A stretch of 64,000 bases of DNA from the NCBI RefSeq assembly GCF_000276665.1, contig NW_004955435.1, positions 7,677,113 to 7,741,112 of the forward strand, given 5' to 3'. Position 1 is the stretch's first letter. Each line of letters opens with the position of its first letter. Below the pieces are notes generated by a model. It did no database searches. It was not told where the DNA came from and saw only the letters and a program-made list of their open reading frames with translations. Below, piece by piece: positions 34,809 to 46,388 of this stretch. Source of the stretch: Chinchilla lanigera (Eukaryota; Chordata; Mammalia; Rodentia; Chinchillidae). A program made the translations under genes and the position numbers.

Positions 34809-35500
34809 CAGGAAAAAAAAGTTTCTTTACAAATACGAGTGCTCATTGGCAACACACTCGGTCACCCATGAGATCAGACAGGGTTGTGCTGAGGTCAACG
34901 TCTGCTAACGTAATATCTGTCTGGAGCCCACACATCAAGGAGTAATGCTGATTTTCACATTGTTATTGAAGAATTACTTTTCATGAGACATTAGCTACCA
35001 TAGATACTGATTCCTTTGATGTGTCGGTACAAAGGACATTGAAAATCTCCTAGTAGAAAGAATTCACCATTCTGGATATCATTAAACATATTTGTAATTT
35101 ACGGGGAGAGGTCAAAATATTAACATAAATAGTGGTTGGGAAGAAGTTGATCCAAATCCTCATGGACGCATTTGAGATTTCAGTGGATGAAATATGCACA
35201 AACGTGGTAGAAATCACAAGACAGCTAGTGTTAGAAGTTAAGCCTGAAGATGACTCAGTTGCTTTAATCACATGTTAAACTTTCAGGGATAAGGACTTGC
35301 TTCTTACAGATGAGCAAAGAAAGTGGTTTCTTGAGGTAAAATCTACTCCTGGTGAAGGTGCTGCAAACATTGTTAAAATGACAACAAAGGATTTAGAATA
35401 TTACACAAACAGTGGAAAAAGTAGCAGAAACTTAAAGGGATTGACTAACTTTGAAGTAAGTGCAGAATTTTGGTAAAATATTATCAAACAGTATCATATG

Positions 35501-36410
35501 TGTAATGGATTGATAACTGGTGGTCAACTTATAACCCCGAGCTGAACTGAGTAAGGGTGGTGCTGGGTGTGTGAGGCCCACCTGGGGACTGTTGCCAGGA
35601 GCATAAGAGGCAGAACTGGAGAAGGACAAGAGAGGCTTTTGGGAACTAAAGAGGCTGTTGGGAGCGGAGAAAGGCTGTTCGAGCTGGTGGAAGCTATAAA
35701 GGAGCTGTTGGTTGTTTTGGAGGAGCTCATCATGCTGGCTTTCCTGATGAACTTGGCTGTTCTCATCCTCTGAGGAGCTTGGGACCTCTATGGCACTGAG
35801 AATGGCTTTGGTGCACTTTGGGGGAGCTCTGGTCCTCACTCTGAGCATCGCTTCCTGACTCCGGAGGGGAAGATGATGCACTGCTGGTTTCCTGGAAAGG
35901 CTTGCTGCATTGGCTTCCCTGACTGGAACTCTGCCATCTTGATCATCAGAGGAGCTTGGGACCTCACTGTTGCTGAGGATGGCTGTGGTACTTTCAGGGG
36001 AGGTCTGATTCTTCTGAGCATCACTTCCTGGCTCCAGTGCAGATCCCTCAGCCTGCTAGCACAGATTCTTCATCCCACTGGGACAGACTTTCTAGATTCT
36101 ACCACTGACCTTTGGGCCTTCCCAGTGCAGATTCATGAATCAGGCCTGCATGAGATATTGTTAAGGGCTCTGGGTCTCTAGTTGGACTCGTGGGAGGCAT
36201 TGTTATGAGCTCTAGGCCTTCAGCTGGGCTCATGCAGGACATTTCCATAGGATCCAGGCCTTCAGTTGGATTTCTTGGTCTTAGTGTATGGACAGATTTC
36301 CTGCACTCTTTTCTACATCATTCTTTGGGCGACTATTTTAAATAATCTTATAAAATATATGTCCTGAATTATATTGTTTCACCTAGTAGAATAACCCCCA
36401 AACCATAACA
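35501..36410 (+). mobile_element. ERVL-like solo LTR with an internal duplication, inside Tigger1
   Basis: A 910-bp insertion starting 'tgtaatggattgataactgg' and ending 'ccccaaaccataaca' (TG...CA), with a perfect 5-bp TSD 'atatg' at 35496-35500 and 36411-36415. Both flanks are contiguous Tigger1. Inside, a unit of about 176 bp is repeated (about 35725-35880 and 35900-36055; shared 'gaggagcttgggacctc' and 'tgagcatc.cttcctg'). The 149-codon minus-strand frame (35432-35881) crosses the LTR boundary, so it is not a gene. Confidence 0.85.
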
Positions 36411-36784
36411 ATATGCTACTGTGAAATCCTTTGAGAAAGGAAGAATCAGTCAACATGGCAAGGTTCATTGTTATCTTTTTTATAAAAATTTCATAGCCAT
36501 TGCATCCTTTACCAACTACCACCCTGGTAAGTCAGAAGCCATCAACAAGGAGATCTATCAGTCCACTGGCAAAAGATTATGACTCACTGAAGACCCAGGC
36601 CATTGTTAGCAATAAATTTATTTTTATTTAAGATATATACATTGATTTTTAGGTACAATTTAATACTTAATAGACTTTTCAATAGAGTGGGCAATCAAAG
36701 AAATTGTGTGATGTTTTAAAATGCAATAATTATTTTGTTGCAGTGTGTGAAAGCAAAATCACATTATCTGTGAGGTATGCTTAT

Positions 36785-37992
36785 ACATAATTTCTGCACA
36801 TCTGTCCATATAACTAAAAGGATAGGACACCTGTTTCAACCATGAAAATATATACACTTAAAGAGTACATTTTATTAACTTTTAAAACATTTACTGAGTA
36901 TCTGTAATAAGAAAAACATTTTAATTTGATTCTTTATGTGTATTTTGAAAACATTTATACTTATCTTCTAAATTGTTCAAAACGTATTGAAACCTTATTA
37001 TGGACACTATGCAATTTGATAAACTGACTTCCATTAACCTTGGGTAATAAATCAGAGAAGGAAATACTGTACCCTTCAATTTTTCGAATGTCTGTTTAAA
37101 ATTCAAGATATTTTCATGTTTTAGCCAGTTATTTATTTTATGAAAAAAAAAGTAATTTGGTATCTCTCTAAGAAAACATCACTTGAGAGACTTTAAAACC
37201 TAGAAACCCGGGTTGTTGTTTGTGATTTCCTCAGTCAGGGCTCATCGAGAACGCTCTGATATGCTTGTGCGCGGACCTAACCGCGGGGGCAACAGCATGG
37301 ACTATGACACACACAGCTTTGCGAACCGAGATTCGGAAACTCAGACCTGACTCTGCTCCTCCTGGAGTTAGCGCAACAATTAAGTAGGAAAGTAATGAGA
37401 GAGCTTAGAAGATATTTTGAGATGGAATTGGTGCCCTAACACATGTTTAGTAAGTTCAAATGTTTGCTTTAGGCAGACGAAGCAAGTAGACCTAGTATGC
37501 CCACAATGTCTAGGACAGGGTTGCAACTGCAGTCAGGGAAAACTTTGGGAAATTTACAACATGCGTGATGAACGATGATTGGGCTCCTCCCTGGTGACTG
37601 TGCAGGAGATAAGCGGGAAGTAATGGACGTGGAAGATCTCCCTGCCTCCCTCCTCATTCTCTGCTCAGCTCTGTAAGGCAGGGACGGGCCTTTGAGGGTC
37701 CAGATCCCCTTTCCAGGCACTCAGTCACTGGATTTCTGAGGAGGTTAAGTCAGGGGAAGGCTACGCTCCTGATCTCTTTCACTGGTGCCTCTAACAGCCA
37801 CTGCTGGTCCTCTGCGGCACCAGCCTGCAATGATCAACGCTACCTGCCACTTTCTGCAAACCTGGTACCAGGCTATGGCCATTGTCTTCTCCCTTCTGCT
37901 GAAGCAGGAGTGAAAGCCACTACATTCTCACCCTAATCCCTAGCTTCCTTCCCTCTTTCTGTGTTGGCTTGTAGGATTGCTCCATTATCTAC
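36785..37992. other. Unassigned, includes a CpG cluster and a GC-richer block
   Basis: 37250-37330 contains about eight CpGs in roughly 80 bp, unlike the rest of the window. 37480-37970 is GC-richer with no family I can name; parts look LTR-like. No gene is evident. Confidence 0.4.
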
Positions 37993-38550
37993 ACAAAGGG
38001 TGATTGAAATGGACAGTGAATGTTCACATTTTTAAAATTTATTACAGTAAAAGATGCACTGCCATTAAACTCCTGAAGATATTCCCGTGGTTTCTAACGC
38101 ACTCATCCCATCCTTTTGGCCACTTGCTGAAGCAGCTCTGTAAGTTTTCTCTTGTGAGTGTCTTTACAAAGCCAGACGAAAAATAGAGTGAACGCTGCCA
38201 CTGAGCGCTACCAATGGAAAGGCAGTCTCCTGAAAATGTTATGTGTCCTCATGCACCTTAGTCACCAGATCTGGCGCTTTGGAACTGGTTTTTCACCAAA
38301 GCCAAAATCTCTAGGAAAGGTAAGCATTTTGAGCTAATTCAGTACCCTGAGGCACCCACAACTGTGTAAAGAGAGTAGCAGAAGTCACTTCTAGAACTTC
38401 TTCAGAAAGTAGCAAGAACAACGGGATAAGTGTGCTCAAACTGAGGGGGAACATTTCCAGCGGGATTAATGGCAACATGTTTCTTATCATCATAAGTATT
38501 TTTAAATTTCACTTTTCAACATATTTTTTATAACAACTTGCATGTCAGTC
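37993..38550. mobile_element. Mariner-type element with long inverted repeats (MARNA-like)
   Basis: The left arm (about 38000-38170) and right arm (about 38367-38530) are inverted copies. For example 'cattaaactcctgaagatat' near 38064 pairs with 'atttccagcgggattaatgg' near 38451, and 'cttgctgaagcagctctgta' with 'agaacttcttcagaaagtag'. The total of about 560 bp and this palindromic plan fit MARNA. The right arm reads like the decayed end of a mariner transposase ('caccagatctggc', then 'caaagccaaaatctctagg'). Confidence 0.75.
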
Positions 38551-38879
38551 ACACCTTTCTGCATGTTTTAAACTGAATGGTGTTTTTGTTTGTTTTCTGA
38601 ATGGATCCTGACTGTGCTTTCAGTTTTTCTGGACTAATAGGTCCACGTACTAATTCGACATCCATTTATGTTAAGGCTGGTTCCATTCTATCAATAGCAG
38701 CCATGAGTGGATTTTTCTATGGTTTGTGTATCAGATTTTCCTGATTGAAGCTCTTTTGACCAAGCAACAGAAAATCCTTCTTAGATTCACCCACACAATT
38801 TGTAGGTGGAGGGTGGGGCTGTTTTAACAGAAAAATTCAAAAGTTAAAAAATAAAATTTATGACTTAAAATTGTAATAT

Positions 38880-39670
38880 CATGTATTAGCTGGATGGCTT
38901 GAAACAGTGGCTTATTGTCTCATATTTCTAGATGCAAGTGGCCTGAAATCAAGGTATTTGCAGAAGTGCTTTCTCTGGAGGCTTTGGAGAAGGAGCTGTG
39001 TCATGGCTTTTTCCTTGCTGTTAATAGTTTCTGGCAACTTTGGAGTCCCTCAGGTTATAGATGCATCACTCCAGTCTCCGGTTCAATGGTCACATGGGAT
39101 TCTCTATGTTTCTCAGTGTCCGCAGAGTTCCCTCTTGCTATAAGGGCACTGGTCATTGGGTTAGGGTAGTTCTTCATCCTGTTGGCTTACCTGGACCACA
39201 CTAAGGAAAGAAATGTCTTGGTTCACATATAAATTACATACATTCATATACTGATGCATTTTGTCCACTAAGCCACACAAGTACACAAAACCTCTGATAT
39301 AGGCAGGTATTGATTGGATTGTGTGGTGGGACTGGTGGCAGAGCTGGCATGGGCTGCCCCCTCCTGAATAGTGTTTAATTACTGCATAAAGAGTCTGCAC
39401 TCCATTACTCTACCAAATGATGAAGAATATCACTGAAAGATCACATCATCAGGTTAAAAGCTTGTGATCTCGTGAAGTGGCACTACTTCCTCTCCAGAAC
39501 ACATATCGCCAGTGCAGCATGGATTGAAAAGACTGGATCTACCTTAGGACCTACCTGAATCTGGAATGACATTATTCTAATCTGATGACCATGGAAAAGA
39601 TTCAAATAAGGTCACATTCTGGGCTGGGCATAAGTTTGGGAGAACACTCTCCAACCCAGTATACATAAAA
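38880..39670 (-). mobile_element. MaLR-like LTR, split by an unassigned insertion
   Basis: Antisense LTR order: 'ctggatggcttgaaacagtg', 'gcttattgtctcatatttct', 'ggcctgaaatcaaggtattt', 'ctataagggcactggtcatt', then after an insertion 'caaataaggtcacattctgg' and 'gagaacactctccaaccca'. Confidence 0.7.
39196..39555. other. Unassigned insertion of about 350 bp within the LTR
   Basis: The MaLR order breaks at 'ggcttacctgga' and resumes at 'ggacctacctgaa'; these two stretches could be an imperfect TSD. The interior, including 'tgtgtggtgggactggtggc', matches nothing I recognise. Confidence 0.4.
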
Positions 39671-40540
39671 AGCAAAGAGTATGTGAGTAATGCAGTAAAT
39701 TACTGACAGTGACCTGGAATTACTTTTCTTTGCAATTAAGACTGAAACAATTGTAGAGAACTATACTTAATCAGCTGGCAGCCATTTACTGAACATATTT
39801 CAGATATCAAATATGGTGTTATATGAAAATATAAGGCAACAAACTTTCAGATAAGTGTCTGTTCTGGATATAAGATTTTATATGCATATTTGTTATGATA
39901 CTTGGAGTTAGAATATTACGTGAAATTTTATTTTTCGATTAATGAAGTAGCAAATTTCTCATATCAAATAGCCTATAAGTACACTGAAGTGGGCAACAAA
40001 TAATACAACTTTCTGGATTTTTTTTCCAAAGAATCTGTTTCCACTCAATGATACTAATACTTCATTTTCAAATTTGCTTTTAGTTATCAAAAATAGTTTA
40101 AATAACCTTTCAATGCTATGAGTTCAACATCTTAAATCTCTAACAGTATTTCATTTCTGTTGTCACTGATTTTAAAAAAGGAAAAATTATTTTAAAATAT
40201 TTACATAGCTGAGAGTTAAATTTCATGTTACATTTCAAAGTAGTTTAATCTTTTATAAGTGTACACTTTCTAATTTATCTTTGTTCAAATTATCCTTTTA
40301 CTATTAGAATGCCAATTTATAATTGCAAACATTCATGACATTGATCATTCTTTACATAAGGAAGTTATAGAAAGTGTAATAGGAAGTTCTAATGATCTGT
40401 CCTTAATATCTATATTATTTACCACTTTTTATAAGTCTTTCACTAGTCAGTTTGTGAAAACATTGATTATTTTGAACATTTACGAGCAGAGCTAGGTAAC
40501 CAAAAAGAGCAGTGATTTTCTTCCCGAAGAACATTTGTTC
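39671..40540. other. Unassigned AT-rich DNA
   Basis: No recognisable repeat or gene signal. Confidence 0.4.
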
Positions 40541-40846
40541 TGGAAAAAACTCAGTGCTACTATTAAGAAGTGGATAATCTGGACACAGAGACAAAGACAC
40601 ACAGGTGAGATGGTCATGGAAAGACAGAGGCAGAGACTGGAGTTATGCATCTACAGCCAAGGAAGGTTTCTGAATGCCAGAATCCCAGAAAAGGCCAGGA
40701 AGGAATATTTCCTAGAACCTTTGGAGATTGCACGACCCTGACAAAATCCTGAGTTTGGACTTCCAGCCTCCAGAACAGTGGGAGAATAGATTTCTATTGT
40801 TTTAAGTCATCCAGTTTACTGCAGTCCTAGCAAACTAATCCAGAGC
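40541..40846 (+). mobile_element. MLT1-type MaLR LTR, 3' half
   Basis: 'gcagagactggagttatgca', 'ggacttccagcctccagaac', 'gagaatagatttctattgtt' and 'gcagtcctagcaaactaatc' are the conserved MLT1 LTR 3' end. Confidence 0.8.
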
Positions 40847-40854
40847 TCTAGTCA

Positions 40855-41372
40855 TTTGCATAGAAGTAAAAGCATATATTCACCAAGAAACGTGTACACA
40901 ACTCAGCATAGCAGCTTTATTTGTAATAGCTAAAAACTGAAAACATAGCAATGTCTACCAACAGTGAATGGATAAAATTTTTGTACAAATGTGTAATGAA
41001 CAGTGAGTGGATTATTAAGATACTCAATAACAATGCACTTTGAAATAATTATGCCATGTGAAAAAAATAGAAATTAAAAAATATATGTGGAATAGTTCCA
41101 TTTATATGAAATTCTAAACAAGTTAAAAGATTATATTATGATATAAAACACATCAGTAGTAACTAGGGATCCATGGGAAGGTGGAGTGAGACAGACAGAA
41201 ACACAAAGGGACATAAAGAAACTTTGTTGACGATGGAAAAGTTCATTATCTTGATTTGTGGTGATGGTTTCATGGGTGTATACATATGTCAAAACTCATT
41301 AAATTATACATTTTATAATGTGTTGTTTATTAAACATCAATTATACTTCAATAAAGCTGAAAGAAACTGAAT
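40855..41372 (+). mobile_element. L1M 3' end
   Basis: 'gtacacaactcagcatagca', 'caacagtgaatggataaaat', 'gtggaatagttccatttata', 'tgatggtttcatgggtgtat', 'caattatacttcaataaag' follow the sense strand of the old L1M/L1ME 3' end. Confidence 0.75.
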
Positions 41373-44300
41373 TCACTGGCATGAATACCACGAGAAAGAA
41401 AAGCCTTGAGACACTGGTGAAGTGTTAGAAAAGCAGTCAGTCCAGGTTAATGCTTCAAGGCATCCAATGTGACCTAGACAAACACCACACCTTGAAGGAG
41501 GAATGAAATTGTTGAGAAAAGTGGAACTTATTAGTTACCGTGAAGAAGCAAACTATACAATGACCCAAAAGCAGAGAAACTGGGAGACATTTCACAATCT
41601 AAGTGCTGCACCAAGGCTGAAGAAAACCAGGTAAGAGAGGTGGAGAGAACGAAGGTGAAATGAAAGCAAGAAAAAAATCATACAAGAACTTGATGTGCTA
41701 TATTTGCAACTGTTCTGTATGACTGAATCGTTTACAAATTGAAAAAATATTTAAAGAAAAAGCAAAGAAGGAAGGACCTACAAGACCCAGATTCTCTTTT
41801 AATAAGTTGGATTTTCTCTTGGAAATTGTCAGGAGCTTTTGAATGCTTATAAATACGACATGCTCTATACTACTTCTTTAAAACAATTTTGGGAAGCTAA
41901 GGAAAATAAATGGTTTATTAGTCATAGGTAATGTAGACATTTCTGAAGGAAAGTATTCAAAAAATTCTGTCATCAATTATAATTCAATTTTGCTTGTGTT
42001 CACCACAGTCCTTTGAAATCACTGCCTTTGTTTACACTGCATTCCAGAGCAGTCTTGGAGTCATCCTTTCAGCAACATAAACATCAGCTGGTATACTATT
42101 ACAAAGAAATTTTTAAAATTTAGAACAGTTTTCAATAGCCTAGTTTTAAATTAAAGACATCATTCTGTTTCCTTTAAATCTTACATGCCTCTTCCAAAAT
42201 TACAAACCTCATACCTTGTAAACTCCACCCAAAGAAAACAGTAGAATACTACAGAAGAATGTTTTTTATAAATCCATTATATTCACACTTCTGCTAATCC
42301 CTTTTTCTGCTTGTCTCACCATATGATAGCTAATGTTAATATCTGTTATATGTTTCCTTACTCTCAAGTATATACAAAAATAAACGTGCATCTATAGGAT
42401 TTCAGTACAATTTTCGTTTACAAAAATTGTATTATATATACAAATGCTAGCTGCAAAGTCATGAACATTTCCCTGGGATATGTGTTCCTGCATTTATTAT
42501 GAAAAAGTACACAATGAGCTCCTCCTGTTTTATATAAGAATTATGTATGTTTCCCACTTTTAAATGGCTAAACCCAACGCCTCCCCAGATTTGGCAATTC
42601 TCAGCATAGGCAATACCAGCCAGTTTCATCTGAGAGAGTTCGTAGGCTCTCCCGATAGTCTGAGAACAGTGCCCGTTCCACCTTATAAACTTTGCCTTGA
42701 AAGTGATGAGTTTTAATAAACCTAACGAGATTATTATTGGTTGTGCTGCTTCTAATTCTTGAGTTCTTCCCACTATCCTTTTGGCAATTCAAAATTCCTT
42801 CGGCTGATAATCTTGGAAATTGTAGGTTCTCTGTATAGGATTGAGCTCCCCGTGAAGTGACAGGAAGAGAGAGAATGCCATGCAGAACCTTTCCTTGGGC
42901 ATTGTGTTAGGATAAATATTTACCTATAACTCTTGAGAGAGTCTAGAAGTTTCATAGTATTCACTGCAGTAACAAATGGCAGAATAAGAAATCACAAGTG
43001 ATGATTTATTTTCATCTTTATCTTATCAAGTCAGATTATGATGGAGGAAATAAAGCTGCTGTTTAGATTTTGGTCAAAAAATGATGAATGTGTACATTCA
43101 TGTTTTCCACATGTGTTATAATCTACCTACTAACATATTCTTATTTAAGTGGATGCGTCAATTAAGCCATTTCAGACACAGAGAACTGCTTAGTATCATT
43201 CAAATTAAATTTGCCAGAACTATGAGTAATGCTAAGGCACAACAGTGCTGAACTGAAATAAATGGAACTGACAATAATCCTTTACTTTATGAAACATTTT
43301 GTTTTGAGATCCTTTCCTTCAAGAATCTCAAACACAATAGAAATGCTCTATATCAAGAAATTATTTGACTGTACTTCTTGTTGACCATTTTAGAGCGAAG
43401 AACTCGATGTAGCTAAGGTCTCATGTTTCCAAGGAACATTGAAGCACTTCACATACTCATACAGTAGAAATTACACAGCTAAATGGTGACGTAAGTAAAA
43501 CAAATATTTCAACCATGGTTAACTTTGCAGAACCCAAGAAAACCCAACAGTTAGGCCTGCTGAAAAAAGTAACAATGGAATAGTAACTATATATATATGA
43601 ACTATTAATTGCCAGGCATACCAAAAAGGAAATGAAAAGTGGTTCAGGCTTAACATTTCCTATGCTACATCCCACAGCAGAGTCATGCACATTGCATGTC
43701 ATGAAATACCTTCAAGGGAAGGGGCTGGGTTGGTTTTATATCTAATATGGTATATCGTTTTGGAAATTGACCTCTCTGCCTCATTCTGACATTTGAAATC
43801 TATGTTTCCATTTTATTCTTAGGATAAACTTGACGATGCTGTCCCAGGGCGTACTGGACTTCAATTTTCAATTTCCAAGATAGGTGGATGATGTCCTTAA
43901 TTTTTGTGTGTGTATGTCCTTAGAATCATATTGCCTCGTGCATTACTTGTACAGATCAGACCCTGTTCTGTGCGTCAGGTGGCCATGCCTCAGGGCAGGG
44001 TTACAATAACATGATTCAGATATGGCCACATGTGCCCACAGAACTATCTGGAGATATGTCATCAGCATAGGCATGTGGTCAAGGTAATATTAGTTAAAAT
44101 GAGCAAGAAAGCATACATGTCTAATGTCATTCAGATAGAGCAATGCTTAATTAACTATGAATTGGAAATATCAGCTATTTCCTAAAGACTTGGAGCTATT
44201 CACACAAACACTACATACATGCACAATAAAACAGCTCCAAATAGGTTTTAAATTTATTCATCACCTTCAACTGTTTTGATTTTGAAATAAAAGAACTATA

Positions 44301-44892
44301 AGAATGGATAGTGAGTATTGAAGGCAGATAATTTGTGTATTATTGAATGGAATTAGTAGAGACTTTAATGAGAATAAGGCAGTTATTAGCAATGACATAT
44401 TCTCAGAGAAAAGCCTGATGCATTGCTGAGATAAAGAATTCTAGTTTGAACTTGAGAAATCTAGTATTCTGACCCCTTGACAAAGCAGAACAATTTTAGA
44501 CTAATGACAAAGAAGATTCACAGACACATTTCAAAAGTTTAGAAAATATGTATCTATAGCAATTTGTTAATTATATGATCTTTAAAAAGATTACAATGCT
44601 GCTTTTTAAGAAAAATTCCTTGTGTTTAATTAATGCCATCACTGCAAGCAATAAAATTTTTATGCTAATGTGGAACTAAAGTTTACAAAGTTCTTTCATT
44701 TTATCTTCATGAAAACACACAGAAAAGAGAGTCATAGCAAGCAATAAAACAGTAATGCATTGGCACTAAGAAAACGGGTGATAAATATTTGGTAAATTGA
44801 TGGCAAGTTAAGGCATCTAGGAGAAGAAGGAAGAATTGAGTAATATCATATGTATGAAAAACTACAAATGACCTTGTGTTTCCTTGTTTGTT
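41373..44892. other. Unassigned AT-rich DNA
   Basis: No repeat or gene recognised over about 3.5 kb. A 104-codon minus-strand frame (42459-42773) and an 81-codon frame (43457-43702) lack any motif or splice context I find convincing. Confidence 0.4.
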
Positions 44893-45007
44893 TTTGTTTT
44901 TTGTGATTAAGTTTTGTAATGTAATCCATGCTGGCCTTGAACTCACCATGTAGCCCAGGGTGGCCTTAAACTCACAGTGATCTTTCCAGCTCAGCCTCCC
45001 CAGCATG
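44893..45007 (-). mobile_element. B1-type SINE, partial
   Basis: Plus strand 'ccatgctggccttgaactca', 'catgtagcccagggtggcct' and 'agctcagcctccccagcatg' are antisense B1 with the internal duplication. The 5' end is shortened. Confidence 0.8.
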
Positions 45008-45719
45008 AACTTTGTATTTTCAAATGTACACTTTCAACTCTATCTCTTCTCCTTATTTGAGTAATAATAATAATAATCTATAATTAAAATCCATTAGGTA
45101 CTTTAAAAGCACCATGTTGGAGTTTAAGCAAATCACATAATTTTGTATTAGAAAGCAAGAGATGTTCTACATAAATTGCTTTTTGAATATGTGTACATTT
45201 ATCTAAATGAAATCTCCTGAGTAGTAAAGTACCATGTGACATAAAATCACAGACACAGATACTAATCGCATTTTAAAATTTTTACTGCGTATTTTTATTA
45301 GTATGTGCCTGGAGTGCATAAGCATGACATTCCGTGCAGATAGTTCGCACACGTACACAACACATCTGAATACTTTTGCATTCCCTTCCTGTCTCCTCCC
45401 TCCATCTCTCGGGTCCTGGCACATTTGCAAAATCTCCATCTATTTCACATAAGTGTCCAGTTTTGGCAGTAGATCTGCAGGGTAAATTTTATTTCATTAC
45501 TGGAAGATCTTAAGAATACAAAAACCATGTCAGTTCCAAAGCTAGTTAATGTCAAAGAAAAGAAACATTAAAATTACATTCACATAAGTTAATGTTTCTA
45601 TAAGCTAAGAATATATTTGAAAACTAGCTCTGTTTATCTAGGTAAATACAAATATATTCATGCAGGAGTTTAGCTCTTTTTAATTTGTCACTCTCATCTT
45701 TATATTAATTTTTTTAAAA
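45008..45719. other. Unassigned, with a short (TAA)n run
   Basis: A (TAA)n run lies at 45061-45078. No other signal. Confidence 0.4.
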
Positions 45720-46388
45720 AACAAATGTCATTCCATGGTTAAAAATACAAAGAACTCATACAAGTGTAATAGGAGTGGGTGGGCCCACAGATGTTCATTT
45801 TTCCAAGTTCCTACAATGATTTTGGTGTGGGAATTCTGGATGCTGAGTAATTTGAGGGGCCTCACTTCAAGAAGCTGGGTAAAGACTTTTACCGTAAGAT
45901 CCCTATTATATTTGTGACAAAATTGAAGTTCTTCAAATTTTTGTCTGGTCTGCTGTTTGCTACTGGTTCTCACTAAAAATCTGCCTAAAAACAGCCAACA
46001 GTACTCGTGCCACAGCTGAATGCTTGGCTGTCTTGCAATTTTCTCCACCAGATAGTTAGTCCACTGCCCTTACTCTTGGTTTTCTGCAATCTCAGCATAT
46101 ACAAAATGCAGACAAGTCTCTTCCATAACATAACATACAAAGACTCTAGTCCAGGTTCCGTGAGCGTTCTCTTTCCCATCTGACATCCCCAGGGCCTGAA
46201 CCTCACTGTCTACATTTGTATCAACTCTGTGGTCCTCTGAGCTCTGAACAGAGTCACCGGTCAAGCTCTGTTTGCAGTACTCCGGGCCTTCTCCAGCTAG
46301 TTTTCCCACACTCCTCTCTCAAACCCTTTCCAAAGCCGCCTAAAGCACACGGTGAGGCACAGTCACAGAAATGACTCCATTTCTCCGA
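45720..46388 (-). mobile_element. MaLR internal region (MST/MLT1-int-like)
   Basis: On the minus strand the stretch includes 'ggactaactatctggtggag', 'aaaattgcaagacagcca' and 'agcattcagctgtggca', the start of the internal region of MaLR elements. It lies downstream, in minus-strand sense, of the minus-strand LTR at 46389-47420, as expected of a 5' LTR plus internal sequence. The 106-codon frame (45728-46048) lies within it and is decayed. Confidence 0.6.

Larger units (their letters stand above)
33083..36784 (+). mobile_element. Near-complete Tigger1 (pogo-type) DNA transposon, decayed and nested
   Basis: The 5' end 'gcacatcattttattg' and the 3' end 'ctgtgaggtatgc' are decayed Tigger1 termini. 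Between them the element runs in order: 'ctgaaggtctttgtaaaccc', 'gcgtttgctcactttgtgtc', 'gacaatattgaaattaggcc', the transposase-coding region (about 33960-36620, including 'gatgacagcacatctgttta' and 'gcaaagaaagtggtttcttg'), and 'caaaagattatgactcactg'. Removing two LTRs and an ID SINE leaves about 2.25 kb, close to full length (about 2.4 kb from memory). The transposase frame is broken by stops and indels, so it cannot encode protein. Confidence 0.88.

Noticed and set aside
35432..35881. 149-codon open frame, minus strand, the longest in the window
   Set aside because: It crosses the boundary of the LTR inserted at 35501, so it joins Tigger1 and LTR sequence; serine/proline-rich composition follows the repeated LTR modules.
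37320..37380. Short frame starting in a good ATG context near 37298
   Set aside because: Only about 17 codons; no supporting signal beyond the CpG cluster.
42459..42773. 104-codon open frame, minus strand
   Set aside because: Not in a repeat I recognise, but no domain, splice context or composition bias to support coding.
45728..46048. 106-codon open frame, minus strand
   Set aside because: Falls in a MaLR internal region; decayed retroelement sequence.
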